A stretch of 57,291 nt of DNA, taken from the NCBI GenBank assembly GCA_036403235.1, contig DASWRI010000023.1:1-57291 (forward strand). Reading direction: 5' to 3'. The notes beneath the pieces are model-generated. The model worked only from the letters and a program-made list of their open reading frames with translations. It was not told where the DNA came from and searched no databases. The DNA comes from JBGTFE01 sp036403235. GTDB lineage: Bacteria; Acidobacteriota; Blastocatellia; Pyrinomonadales; Pyrinomonadaceae. This document shows positions 44,342 to 55,125 of the stretch, in pieces. Positions within the stretch are counted from its first letter, which is position 1. Each line of letters opens with the position of its first letter. Position numbers and translations under genes: made by a program.

Positions 44342-46102
44342 ATGCACAAAAATCTGCGCTCGTTTATTGAAGCTCTCAGAAGTGAAGACGAATTAATCGA
44401 AATCGACGCGGAAGTTGACCCGTATCTCGAAATCGCCGAAATTCATCGCCGCGTGATTGACGAGCAGGGAAAAGCGTTGCTTTTCAAACGAGTAAAAAAT
44501 TCACAATATCCGGTCGTTACAAATCTTTTCGGCACGAAGAAGCGAATCGATTTGGCGTTCGGAAAAAAGCCCGAGGAACTGGTAAAAAAAGCGGTCGAGA
44601 TGGTTGAGGTTTTGCTTCCGCCGAAGCCGAAGGAACTTTGGAAATATCGCTCGATGGCGTTTGAAGCGTTAAAGCTCGGCACTAAAAAAGTCCGTCTCGC
44701 GCCCGTTCTCGAAGTCACCGAAAGGCGCGCAAATCTCGAAGATTTGCCGCTTCTACAGCTCTGGCACGAAGACGGCGGGCATTTTATCACCTTGCCGCTC
44801 GTTTACACGGAAAGTCCTTCGACCGGAAAACACAATCTCGGAATGTATCGAATTCAGAGATACGACGCGCAGACAACGGGAATTCACTGGCAAATCGGCA
44901 AAGGCGGCGGATTTCATTATTTTGAAGCCGAGCAAAAAGGTGAATCTCTGCCGGTGACGATATTTTTAGGCGGCGCGCCAGCGATGATTCTGGCGGCCAT
45001 CGCGCCGCTTCCGGAAGACGTCCCCGAGCTCGTTTTGGCGTCCGTTTTATCCGGCGGGAAAATCGAAACCGTCGAAAATCCCGTTCAAAATCATCATCGC
45101 CTGATTGCCGAAGCCGAGTTTGCCATCTGCGGCCGCGTTCAGCCGAACGCGCGCCGACCCGAAGGGCCTTTCGGCGACCATTACGGCTATTATTCGCTCG
45201 TCCACGATTATCCGATTTTTGAGGCGCAGACGATTTTCCACCGCAAAGACGCGATTTATCCGGCGACCGTCGTCGGCAAGCCGCGTCAGGAAGATTTTTA
45301 CATCGGCGATTATTTGCAGGAGCTGCTCGCGCCGCTTTTTCCGCTGGTAATGCCCGCCGTAAGAGATTTGTGGAGCTACGGCGAAACGGGTTTTCACTCG
45401 CTGGCGGCGGCGGTCGTGCGCGAACGCTACGCGCGCGAGGCGCTTTCAGCCGGATTTCGCATCCTCGGCGAAGGCCAGCTATCTTTAACCAAATTTTTGC
45501 TTTTGACCGACCAGCCGCAAAATCTGCGCGACTTCAGGGCGCTTTTCGAGCACGTTCTGGAGCGCGTCAACTGGGAAAGCGATTTTTTTGTTTTTGACCG
45601 AACTTCTTTTGACACGCTCGATTACGCGAGCGGAAAAATCAATCACGGGTCGAAGGCAATGCTCGTCGGCGTCGGCGATGCGAAAAGAAAATTACAGCGC
45701 GAGTTTTCGGGCGCTTTGCCGACAGGCATCAAACAGGCGAAGGTTTTTTGCGGCGGCTGTCTCGTCGTTGAAGGCGCGGAATACGAAAAGGACGCTTCTC
45801 TTGCGGAAAGAATTGCAAAAGAAGACGATTTTAAGGATTTTGAAATCGTCGTTCTCCATGATTCGATTGAATACGCCGAATCGACGGAGAAATTTTTATG
45901 GGCGACGTGGACGCGCTTTAATCCTTCGACCGACGTTTACGCGCGCGAGACGAAAGTCGTCAACAATCACATCGCCTATGGCGCGCCGATTGTGATTGAC
46001 GCGCGCATGAAGCCCTGGTATCCGAAAGAAGTCGAGCCGCGCGAAGATATCGTCAAACTCGTCGATTCGCGCTGGCGCGACTACTTCCCGAACAAAAAAT
46101 GA
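44342..46102 (+). CDS. UbiD family decarboxylase
   Basis: Predicted 586 residues. Prenylated-FMN-dependent (de)carboxylase of the UbiD fold. Start at ATG 44342; TTG 44336 lies in the repeat. Family blocks: 'LRSFIEALRSEDELIEIDAE', 'YPVVTNLFGTKKRIDLAFG', 'FGDHYGYYSLVHDYPIF' and 'GKPRQEDFYIGDYLQELL'. The role may be in menaquinone/ubiquinone synthesis or aromatic acid metabolism. The UbiX-type flavin prenyltransferase is not in the window. The stop overlaps the next gene as ATGA. Confidence 0.92.
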   Translation: MHKNLRSFIEALRSEDELIEIDAEVDPYLEIAEIHRRVIDEQGKALLFKRVKNSQYPVVTNLFGTKKRIDLAFGKKPEELVKKAVEMVEVLLPPKPKELWKYRSMAFEALKLGTKKVRLAPVLEVTERRANLEDLPLLQLWHEDGGHFITLPLVYTESPSTGKHNLGMYRIQRYDAQTTGIHWQIGKGGGFHYFEAEQKGESLPVTIFLGGAPAMILAAIAPLPEDVPELVLASVLSGGKIETVENPVQNHHRLIAEAEFAICGRVQPNARRPEGPFGDHYGYYSLVHDYPIFEAQTIFHRKDAIYPATVVGKPRQEDFYIGDYLQELLAPLFPLVMPAVRDLWSYGETGFHSLAAAVVRERYAREALSAGFRILGEGQLSLTKFLLLTDQPQNLRDFRALFEHVLERVNWESDFFVFDRTSFDTLDYASGKINHGSKAMLVGVGDAKRKLQREFSGALPTGIKQAKVFCGGCLVVEGAEYEKDASLAERIAKEDDFKDFEIVVLHDSIEYAESTEKFLWATWTRFNPSTDVYARETKVVNNHIAYGAPIVIDARMKPWYPKEVEPREDIVKLVDSRWRDYFPNKK

Positions 46103-46956
46103 GCCCAACCAAACTACTTCTAAAACGGATAATGTTCGCCTTCGCGGCGATTTTGCTCGCGATTTGTCTGCTTTTGGCGTATGCCTATTTGATTGAGCCG
46201 AGCCGCCTGGTGATTCACGAGGAAAGTTTGAAAATTCCGAATTGGAGCGCGAATTTGAACGGCTTTAAAATCGTCGCGATTTCCGATATACACGGCGGTT
46301 CGAACAACGTCACGGAAGAAAAAATTCGCCTTCTCGTCGAGCGTGTGAACGCGCAAAATCCGGATTTAATCGTGCTTCTCGGTGATTACGTTTCGCAAAA
46401 AGGCGGAATGCACAGCGATTTGAAAATGCCGAGCGAGACGGTTGCCGAAAATTTGAAGGGATTTCAGGCGAAATACGGAGTTTTCGCCGTCATTGGCAAT
46501 CACGATTGGTGGTACAACGAAAAAAAAGTGACCGCCGAATTTGAAAACGCCGGAATTAAGGTTTTAGACAATAAAGTCGAGCCGATTCAAATCGGCGATG
46601 AAAAAATTTATCTCTGGGGAATCGAAGATTACTGGAAAAATCGAAGCGTGCCGAAAGAGCCGGTTCGGGAAATCAAAGAATTGAGAAACATCATCGCCAT
46701 CACGCACAATCCCGATTCGATTCTCGAAGCGCCAAACGAAATCAGCCTGATGCTGGCCGGACATTCGCACGGCGGGCAGGTGAATTTTCCGATTTTCGGC
46801 GCGCACGCTTTTGTCAACGACGCGAGATTTATAGCGGGCGAGGCGATAACGGACGGAAAACACGTTTTCGTAACAACCGGCGTCGGCTGCACCGGGCCGC
46901 AGATTCGCTTTCGCGTTCCGCCGGAAATCGCGGTTTTGAAATTGTTTGCCGAGTAA
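46099..46956 (+). CDS. Membrane-anchored metallophosphoesterase
   Basis: Predicted 285 residues. N-terminal transmembrane helix (about 10-30), then a calcineurin-like phosphoesterase domain with every metal motif: 'ISDIHGGS', 'LLGDYVS', 'IGNHDWW', 'ITHNPD' and 'AGHSHGGQ'. This is the YkuE/YaeI-like group, thought to act on phospholipid or nucleotide-diphosphate substrates at the membrane. It overlaps the ubiD stop by four bases. The next gene is a paralogue. Confidence 0.92.
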   Translation: MSPTKLLLKRIMFAFAAILLAICLLLAYAYLIEPSRLVIHEESLKIPNWSANLNGFKIVAISDIHGGSNNVTEEKIRLLVERVNAQNPDLIVLLGDYVSQKGGMHSDLKMPSETVAENLKGFQAKYGVFAVIGNHDWWYNEKKVTAEFENAGIKVLDNKVEPIQIGDEKIYLWGIEDYWKNRSVPKEPVREIKELRNIIAITHNPDSILEAPNEISLMLAGHSHGGQVNFPIFGAHAFVNDARFIAGEAITDGKHVFVTTGVGCTGPQIRFRVPPEIAVLKLFAE

Positions 46957-46960
46957 GAAA

Positions 46961-47095
46961 TTAACCAGAGAGGGACGGAGAACACGAAGATTTTTAAGAA
47001 TTGTTAGCCACGAATTACGCGAATAACACAAATAAACATTTATTTTGTCCGTTTTGTTTTAATTTTCTCTGTGTTCTCCGTGCTCTCCGGGGTAA
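46961..47095. repeat. Octamer-family inverted repeat between paralogous phosphoesterase genes
   Basis: The left arm 46961-46990 and right arm 47066-47095 are imperfect 30-base inverted copies (ccagagag/ggacggag/aacacgaa against tctctgtg/ttctccgt/gctctccg). The loop holds a second periodic word (cacgaatt, acgcgaat, aacacaaa). It starts 4 bases after one stop and ends 10 bases before the next ATG. Confidence 0.7.
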
Positions 47096-47105
47096 AAAAT
47101 ATCGA

Positions 47106-48008
47106 ATGAAAAAGCATCGAAAAAAGTTAGTTCGCGCGGTAGTCGTTTTATTCGTTTTCGGTTTGCTTTGCCTTGCTTACGGGTATTTTATCGAGCCGTT
47201 CAGGCTGGTCGTAAACAAACAGGAAATCAAAATCAAAAACTGGAATCCGGCCTTTAACGGATTGAAAATCGTTGCTATTTCCGACATCCACGGCGGCTCG
47301 CGCGGCGCGACCGACGAGAAAATCCGGCTCGTCGTCGAGCGCGCAAACGAGCAAAACGCCGATTTAATCGTGCTTCTCGGCGATTATGTCTCGGAGAAAG
47401 GCGAAAAACTTCCCGGCGGCCAGAACGACGTGAAAATGCCGATGCGCGAAGTCGCCGACAATCTTCAAGGCCTGCGGGCGAAGCTCGGCGTTTACGCGGT
47501 TCTGGGAAATCACGACGGTTTTCACAACGACGATGAAATCGCCGCCGAATTACAGCGTGTCGGGATTGTCGTGCTCCAAAATGAAATTAAAATTATCGAA
47601 AAAGACGGGCAGAAATTCCGTCTGCTCGGTTTAAAAGACCATCTCAAACTCAATTCGTGGGTGACGTTCGACTCCGACATCCGAGCCGTTCTGGCAAAAA
47701 ACGAGCCGGTCGGCGACATCGTCGTTTTGGAACACAGCCCGGATATTTTTTACGTTTTGCAGTATAACAAGACTCTCGGAAAGGATTTCAAATTGATGCT
47801 CGCCGGTCACACGCACGGCGGTCAGGTCTGGCTCCCGATTCTCGGAACGCCGATTGTGCCTTCATTCGTCGGGCAAAAATATTCCTACGGCATTATCGAG
47901 GAAAACGACATCGATATGTTTGTCACGAGCGGCGTCGGCACAAGCATCTTGCCGATTAGATTTATGATGCCGCCCGAAATCGCCGTGCTGACGATAACCG
48001 CCAAGTAA
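47106..48008 (+). CDS. Membrane-anchored metallophosphoesterase, paralogue of the previous gene
   Basis: Predicted 300 residues from ATG 47106; an in-frame ATG at 47001 would translate the intervening repeat. Same plan as the upstream gene: transmembrane helix (about 8-28), 'ISDIHGGSRGAT', 'LLGDYVSEKG', 'LGNHDGF', 'LEHSPD' and 'AGHTHGGQ'. The high similarity in the anchor and flanking 'IEPFRLVVNKQEIKIKNWNP' region shows a tandem duplication with later divergence. Substrate unknown. Confidence 0.92.
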   Translation: MKKHRKKLVRAVVVLFVFGLLCLAYGYFIEPFRLVVNKQEIKIKNWNPAFNGLKIVAISDIHGGSRGATDEKIRLVVERANEQNADLIVLLGDYVSEKGEKLPGGQNDVKMPMREVADNLQGLRAKLGVYAVLGNHDGFHNDDEIAAELQRVGIVVLQNEIKIIEKDGQKFRLLGLKDHLKLNSWVTFDSDIRAVLAKNEPVGDIVVLEHSPDIFYVLQYNKTLGKDFKLMLAGHTHGGQVWLPILGTPIVPSFVGQKYSYGIIEENDIDMFVTSGVGTSILPIRFMMPPEIAVLTITAK

Positions 48009-48017
48009 ATGAAGATT

Positions 48018-48163
48018 TCCATCACGTAGACACGGAGGCACAGAGGAAAAACTAACAGGGATAACAGGACAGGCAGGGAATAGGAAAATAATTTTCTTAA
48101 TCTTCGTTCGTCCTGTTATCCCTGTTAGTTGTCTTGAAAATCTCCGTGTCTCCGTGGTAAGAC
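48018..48163. repeat. Composite hairpin: octamer arms enclosing a perfect 21 bp stem
   Basis: 48050-48070 pairs perfectly with 48110-48130 (core ACAGGGATAACAGGAC). Outside it, octamer-family arms (about 48020-48048 and 48140-48160; tctccgtg, tctccgtg) also pair. It lies between convergent genes. Confidence 0.8.
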
Positions 48164-48165
48164 TC

Positions 48166-49458
48166 TCACTCGGATTTGGTTTCGATTTTGATTAGCGACG
48201 GCGACGTTTTCATCTTCGGATTTTTCAGCATCCCCCGTACTATCTGGAAGTCGCCGTCGTTCGGCGCAGGCGCGAGGCCTAAAATATCGCACATTAAATT
48301 GTAAACATTGACGTTTGAAAACGGCTCGACGAGCAGATTTTTCTTAAACGCTTTGCCGTGCGCGATAAAAGTCGCGCGCATCGACTCGTTGGCGTTGTCG
48401 TAACCGTGCTCGCCGTGAATAATCGAAAAATCTTCGTCCTTTTTTAGATTCTCGTAGCGCTTTTGGCTCGTCAGAATCCAGGGTTCTTCGGCAAGACAAA
48501 TCACCGGCGCGATGCGCGGGCTGTCCTGATAATGAAATCTGGCGGGAATATTCTCCTTTTTCCAGCACGCGGCGTGGCTGATATTTTTTAATTTTTCCAT
48601 TATCTCGTCGAGCTTTCCGGTTTTCGGGAAAATCTGTACAATCTCGTTCGTCCACAAAATCCGCTCGGTCAAATCAAACGAAAAATAATCGTCGAGCAAA
48701 ACGGCATTATGCAAATCAACCGTCGCCATGCCGTGGTCGGAAAGGATTATCAGATTAACTTTTTTATCGATTTTTCTGGCTTCCAGCCCTTCGACGAGCC
48801 GCTTTATATTACCGTCAACCGTCAAAATCGCCCTGCGCGTCTCGTCGGAATCGGGCGAAAAATGATGCCCGGCCTCGTCAACGTCGTTAAAGTAAAGCGT
48901 CAGAATGGTCGGGCGAAATTTCTGCGGGTAATCGAGCCAGCGCAAGACCGAATCGACGCGCTCGTCGTTCGGGATTTTCCCGTCATACGCGTTCCAGTAT
49001 GAGGGAATGACGCCTTCGATTTTTGTTTCCGTGCCGGGAAAGAAAAACGCGCCCGCGCGCTGGCCGTTTTTTTCCGCCGTCACCCAAATCGGCTCGCCGA
49101 GCCACCAGCGCGAATTCTGTACTTCCTCGCGCTTGCTCATCGAAAACGTCGCGCCGAAATCGTAGATATTATTTTCGATAATGCCGTGATGCGCCGGGTA
49201 AAGCCCGGTCGCAATCGTGTAATGATTAGGAAAAGTTTTCGTCGGAAAAGACGGAATCATCCATTTTGCCCGCACGCCTTCGCTGGCCAAACGATTCAAA
49301 GTCGGCGGCTTGTATTTATCGAGATAATCATACCGAAACCCGTCAATCGAAACTAAAATGACGGTCGGCTTGAGGTCTTTTACCGGCGCGACTTGAGCCG
49401 AAACGCAAACACGGAATAAAAATAAAGCCAGAAAGAGCAGAAAAAATCTTCGCTTCAT
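48166..49458 (-). CDS. Exported alkaline phosphatase-superfamily phosphodiesterase (NPP-like)
   Basis: Predicted 430 residues with a signal peptide (1-21). Ectonucleotide pyrophosphatase/phosphodiesterase type: 'VSIDGFRYDYL' (metal Asp), the nucleophile Thr in 'FPTKTFPNHYT', 'DVDEAGHHFSPDSDE' (Asp and His), 'ILSDHGM' (Asp-His) and 'HGEHGYDN' (His). Such enzymes split phosphodiester or pyrophosphate bonds of nucleotides or lipids outside the cytoplasm. A hairpin element lies between it and the asnS stop upstream. Confidence 0.92.
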   Translation of the reverse strand: MKRRFFLLFLALFLFRVCVSAQVAPVKDLKPTVILVSIDGFRYDYLDKYKPPTLNRLASEGVRAKWMIPSFPTKTFPNHYTIATGLYPAHHGIIENNIYDFGATFSMSKREEVQNSRWWLGEPIWVTAEKNGQRAGAFFFPGTETKIEGVIPSYWNAYDGKIPNDERVDSVLRWLDYPQKFRPTILTLYFNDVDEAGHHFSPDSDETRRAILTVDGNIKRLVEGLEARKIDKKVNLIILSDHGMATVDLHNAVLLDDYFSFDLTERILWTNEIVQIFPKTGKLDEIMEKLKNISHAACWKKENIPARFHYQDSPRIAPVICLAEEPWILTSQKRYENLKKDEDFSIIHGEHGYDNANESMRATFIAHGKAFKKNLLVEPFSNVNVYNLMCDILGLAPAPNDGDFQIVRGMLKNPKMKTSPSLIKIETKSE

Positions 49459-49512
49459 TCTTTAAGCATAAGAAATGAGCTTTCAAAACACAAAAGACGC
49501 AGGCGTTGAGAG

Positions 49513-49558
49513 AATTATACGATTGCCTCTGGCTTCGACTAGAGGCAATCGTATAATT
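49513..49558. repeat. Palindrome with 18 bp perfect stem
   Basis: 49513-49530 pairs perfectly with 49541-49558 around a 10-base loop (ggcttcgact). The core ATTGCCTCTGGCTTC resembles the end of the element at 8910 (ATTGCCACTAGCTTC), so the two may be one family. Confidence 0.65.
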
Positions 49559-49609
49559 AAATTTATAAAACGACCGAAATTGTATTGCTCGGCGCGTTTT
49601 TAGATTTGA

Positions 49610-50920
49610 TTACGGTTTCAATCGATAAAGCATGCGCGGAAACGGAATCGTTTCGCGGACGTGCTCGATGCCGCACATCCAGGCGGTGGTGCGTTCGATG
49701 CCCATTCCGAAACCGGCGTGCGGGACGCTTCCGAAGCGGCGAAGGTCGAGATACCATTCGAAGGCTTCGCGCGGCAGGTCGTGTTCGACGATTTGCTGCT
49801 GGAGAAATTCGAGACTCGTCGCACGCTCGCCACCGCCGATGATTTCGCCGTAGCCTTCGGGCGCGAGCAGGTCGCAGCCGAGCGCGAGTTCGGGCCGCAC
49901 GGCGTCGCGTTCGAAGTAAAACGCTTTGATGACGGCGGGGAAGTGATGGACGAAAACGGGCGAGCCGAACTGGCTCGAAAGATAAGTTTCGTCGGGCGCG
50001 CCGAAATCGCCGCCCCATTCGAAAAGATTTTCAAGCTCGCCTTTGGCGTGTCCTTCCTGAAGCATTTTAACGGCGTCGTCGTAATGCACGCGCGGAAAGG
50101 GCGCTTTGATTGCTTCAAGTTTTGCAGTATCGCGTTCGAGCGTTTTCAATTCTTCCTGTCGGTCGCTTAAAACGCGTTCGACGATGTAGCTTATCAGGTT
50201 TTCGCCCAAATCCATCATATCGGCGAGCTGCGCGTAGGCGACTTCCGGCTCGACCATCCAGAATTCGGTCAGGTGGCGGCGCGTTTTCGATTTTTCGGCG
50301 CGGAAAACCGGCCCGAAAGCGTAGGATTTACCGAACGCGGCGGCGGTCGCTTCGTTGTATAACTGCCCGCTTTGCGTCAGATAAGCCTTGTCGTCGCCGA
50401 AATAATCGACTTCGAAAAGCGTCGTCGTGCCTTCGCAGGCGGCAGGCGTAAAAATCGGCGTGTCGGCTAAAATAAACCCGTTATTGTCGAAAAAGTCGCG
50501 CGTCGCTTTGATAACCGTGTGACGAACTTTCAAAACGGCGTTTTGCTTTTTCGAGCGAATCCAGAGGTGGCGGTTGTCCATCAGAAATTCCGTGCCGTGT
50601 TCTTTCGGCGTAATCGGATATTCGTGCGCGTTTTGCAGGATTTCGAGTCCGGTCACGTCCAATTCGACGCCGATTGGCGAGCGCGCGTCTTCCTTGACTT
50701 TGCCTGTAACGATAATCGAAGATTCCTGACCGAGCGCTTTGGCGTTTTCAAATAGCTCTTCGTCGTTCGGCTTGAAAACGACGCATTGGACGATTCCGCT
50801 GCCGTCGCGCAGTTGGAGAAAGACTAGTTTGCCGCTCGAACGCGAGTTGTAAAGCCAGCCTTTCAGCGTAACTTCCTCGCCGATGTGATTTTTTAATTCG
50901 TTTATGTAAGTTTGCTTCAT
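49610..50920 (-). CDS. asnS: Asparaginyl-tRNA synthetase
   Basis: Predicted 436 residues. Class IIb enzyme for tRNA-Asn. ATG 50920 chosen ('MKQTYINELKNHIGEEV'); an in-frame start at 50962 adds an atypical hydrophobic extension. N-terminal OB-fold anticodon domain ('TLKGWLYNSRSSGKLVFLQL'), then the catalytic core with 'GPVFRAEKSKTRRHLTEF', 'FWMVEPE' and motif 3 'GFGMGIERTTAWM'. 'ACEGTTTLFEV' distinguishes it from AspRS. Free-standing gene. Confidence 0.95.
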   Translation of the reverse strand: MKQTYINELKNHIGEEVTLKGWLYNSRSSGKLVFLQLRDGSGIVQCVVFKPNDEELFENAKALGQESSIIVTGKVKEDARSPIGVELDVTGLEILQNAHEYPITPKEHGTEFLMDNRHLWIRSKKQNAVLKVRHTVIKATRDFFDNNGFILADTPIFTPAACEGTTTLFEVDYFGDDKAYLTQSGQLYNEATAAAFGKSYAFGPVFRAEKSKTRRHLTEFWMVEPEVAYAQLADMMDLGENLISYIVERVLSDRQEELKTLERDTAKLEAIKAPFPRVHYDDAVKMLQEGHAKGELENLFEWGGDFGAPDETYLSSQFGSPVFVHHFPAVIKAFYFERDAVRPELALGCDLLAPEGYGEIIGGGERATSLEFLQQQIVEHDLPREAFEWYLDLRRFGSVPHAGFGMGIERTTAWMCGIEHVRETIPFPRMLYRLKP

Positions 50921-51010
50921 ATAGATAAAAGGAAATTCTAAAGGAAAACGGGTTAAGTTCAAAACGCGCCGATTTGACTTTAGCGCAAACCTCGCGCAAA
51001 TTTTAATTAA

Positions 51011-52840
<1,830 letters not shown>

Positions 52841-52960
52841 ATTCAAGTGCATGGGCCGGAAAATTTTATTGTGTAGATTTTTGCTCCGACATTGAAGCGT
52901 ATAAACGAAAGATAGCTGCTTTTTGTCTTTCGGAGCGTTTTCAAACAACTCCCTGAATCA

Positions 52961-53977
52961 TCAATCGTCGATTTGTCTTTTGATAATATCCTGCAATGCG
53001 GGGAATTTTTCCAGCTTTTCTGAGGCGTCGAGCACGATTTTAAACATCGGGTCGATGTATTGAACAAAATAAGTTTTGCCGCGATTGACGGATTGAAAGG
53101 AAAACGTGCCGATGGCTTTCAGGCAGCGCTGGACGGTCATCAAACGAAACTCGTGACGAAAATCTTCAAATTCGATTTTTCCCAGATGCAGATTTTCTCT
53201 TTCGTCGAGAAAAAGTTGTTTTTTGGCATTGAGCCAGTCGAGCGGCGGTTTCTGCAAAACCCTGTCGAGCAGAAGCGAAACCAAATCGTAGCTCGCCGCG
53301 CCGATTCTCGCGTCCTGATGGTCGATTATTCGCAAATGATTTTTATCATCCAGCATCAAATTCGCGGTATGAAAGTCTCGATGACAGAGAACTTTAGCGC
53401 AACGCTCAAGCGCTTCTGCAAGCTCGATGAATTCTGCCGTGATGGCTTTGTCTTCCGCCGCGGAAAGCTTTTCCTTTCGAAAAGTTTCGAAATAATGCGT
53501 TTTAAAAAATTCGAGTTCCCAGAGCAGTTTTTCCGTGTCGAATTTTAATTTTGAAGCGATTGAGTTTAATTCAAAAGCTTTTGCGGTTGCCGATTGGATG
53601 CGGGCGATTAGAGAAATCGCTTGATTAAGCAGCACGTCCTTTTGATTTTCGTCCGAGATTATCAAAACGTCACGCAAAATCGTATCGCCGAAATCTTCCT
53701 GAACGATAACGCCGAGCTCGCCGTCAAAATCGTAAATCTCGGCGACCGGCAAATTCGCCTGCCGGAAAAGATTCGTAACGTCCAGATAAGCGTGCTCGGC
53801 GGATAAAAAAGGTTCGGGATAGATGCACGCGATTGCCGCTTTGGCGCGCCATTTTATGCGAAAATATTCTCTCACGGAAGCGTCGGGCGTCAATAAATCT
53901 ATCTGGTCCGGCTGCCTGTTTCTGGCTAAATATTTTTGCAGTCTTTCGATAGCGCTTTCGGTGAATGTCTCAATCAT
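52961..53977 (-). CDS. Aminoglycoside phosphotransferase-fold sugar kinase, AmgK-like
   Basis: Predicted 338 residues from ATG 53977, 20 bases after the nucleotidyltransferase stop. Kinase landmarks: 'DASVREYFRI' near the N-terminus as in AmgK, 'LCHRDFHTANLML' (catalytic loop) and 'IIDHQDARIG' (metal Asp). AmgK phosphorylates N-acetylmuramate or GlcNAc at the anomeric carbon; with the MurU-like gene upstream this gives UDP-sugar for peptidoglycan, bypassing de novo synthesis. The assignment rests on gene pairing and motif resemblance. Confidence 0.75.
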   Translation of the reverse strand: MIETFTESAIERLQKYLARNRQPDQIDLLTPDASVREYFRIKWRAKAAIACIYPEPFLSAEHAYLDVTNLFRQANLPVAEIYDFDGELGVIVQEDFGDTILRDVLIISDENQKDVLLNQAISLIARIQSATAKAFELNSIASKLKFDTEKLLWELEFFKTHYFETFRKEKLSAAEDKAITAEFIELAEALERCAKVLCHRDFHTANLMLDDKNHLRIIDHQDARIGAASYDLVSLLLDRVLQKPPLDWLNAKKQLFLDERENLHLGKIEFEDFRHEFRLMTVQRCLKAIGTFSFQSVNRGKTYFVQYIDPMFKIVLDASEKLEKFPALQDIIKRQIDD

Positions 53978-53996
53978 AATCGGCAGGAAAATTTTA

Positions 53997-54989
53997 TCAC
54001 TGGTTGAGCGGGACGACATAATTTTCGCCGTCAAAAAATCCTCTCAGCGCTTTACCGGGAATCTCGTCGCAGTGCGAAAGCATATCGGCACGGACAATCG
54101 CCGCGTTTTCGTAAGTTTTTCCCGCGCCGATGGTGACGCCGTCGGCGATAATCGTTTTTGAAATTTTCGCTCCGTCTTCAATCATCACGCCGTCCCAGAT
54201 GACCGAATTTTCGACCGTCGCCAAAGGCGATATTTTAACGTTTTCGCCCTTGATAACTTTTTCCGATTGGCCGTTGAGCATCGCCAGGCTGATGTCCAGA
54301 TAACGCGGAATGGTCGAAAGCTCAAACCATTTTCCGTCGGTGACGTGCGCGACGATTTTTTGGCCATCGGCGATAGCCGGACGATAAAACGTCGGCACGA
54401 TATCCGAGTAAACGCCGCGCGGAATATAACGGAAAACTTCGGGTTCAAGAATGTGAATTCCCGTAAACATCAGTGGAATCGCGGATTGCGGATTGCGAAT
54501 CGCGGAATTGTCAGGAAAATCGCCGAAGCCTTTGATTAAATTGCCTTCGGTTTCGACGATGGTGAATCTTTCGCGGTCGGCGTTCGGCTTTAAAACCATC
54601 GTCGCGAGCGCGCCGCTCGTCTTGTGCGTTTCGATGGCTTTCGAGATGTCGATATCGGTAATGATTTTGCCGTTGATGATGAGAAAAGTTTCGTCTTCGA
54701 GCAAATCGCGCGCGTTGTCGAGCGCGCCGGCCGTTCCCAAAATTTTTGGTTCTTCCAAAGTGTAATTTATTCGCACGCCGAAACGACTGCCGTCACCGAG
54801 CGCTTTTTCTACGGATTCGGGCTGGTGATGAAGATTGACGACAATATCTTTAAAGCCGAATTTGGCGATATATTCGGCGACATAGCCGACCAGAGGCTTG
54901 CCCAAAAATGGGATTGCCGGTTTTGTGCGGTCAATGGTTAATGGAAAAAGCCGAGTGCCGAAACCGGCGGCTAAAATCATCGCTTTCAT
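53997..54989 (-). CDS. Sugar-1-phosphate nucleotidyltransferase, MurU-like, with C-terminal beta-helix
   Basis: Predicted 330 residues. N-terminal Rossmann-like domain with 'MILAAGFGTRLFPLT' (nucleotide loop), 'KPAIPFLGKPL' and 'LIINGKIITDI' (usually NGD; here NGK). 'LGTAGAL' is the sugar-binding turn. Residues 250-320 are hexapeptide repeats of a left-handed beta-helix ('ISPLATVENSVIWDGVMIEDG'-like turns). It heads a two-gene unit with the AmgK-like kinase. MurU itself is shorter and lacks the helix, so a related sugar is possible. Confidence 0.8.
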   Translation of the reverse strand: MKAMILAAGFGTRLFPLTIDRTKPAIPFLGKPLVGYVAEYIAKFGFKDIVVNLHHQPESVEKALGDGSRFGVRINYTLEEPKILGTAGALDNARDLLEDETFLIINGKIITDIDISKAIETHKTSGALATMVLKPNADRERFTIVETEGNLIKGFGDFPDNSAIRNPQSAIPLMFTGIHILEPEVFRYIPRGVYSDIVPTFYRPAIADGQKIVAHVTDGKWFELSTIPRYLDISLAMLNGQSEKVIKGENVKISPLATVENSVIWDGVMIEDGAKISKTIIADGVTIGAGKTYENAAIVRADMLSHCDEIPGKALRGFFDGENYVVPLNQ

Positions 54990-55125
54990 AACTCTCTAAA
55001 ACATCGGCGAATACGGATAAATAAAAAATCTTTATCAAAACACCCTGAATTTCAAACCTTACTTTTTTTGAGTTTCAAATGCAAACTTGCGAAAAAACGC
55101 CCGAGCGATAAAAATAGCTCTAGAG

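Noticed and set aside
48050..48130. Resemblance to the I-SceI homing endonuclease site
   Set aside because: Only 12 bases (AGGGATAACAGG) agree and they form part of a palindromic repeat. No intron or endonuclease gene is present.
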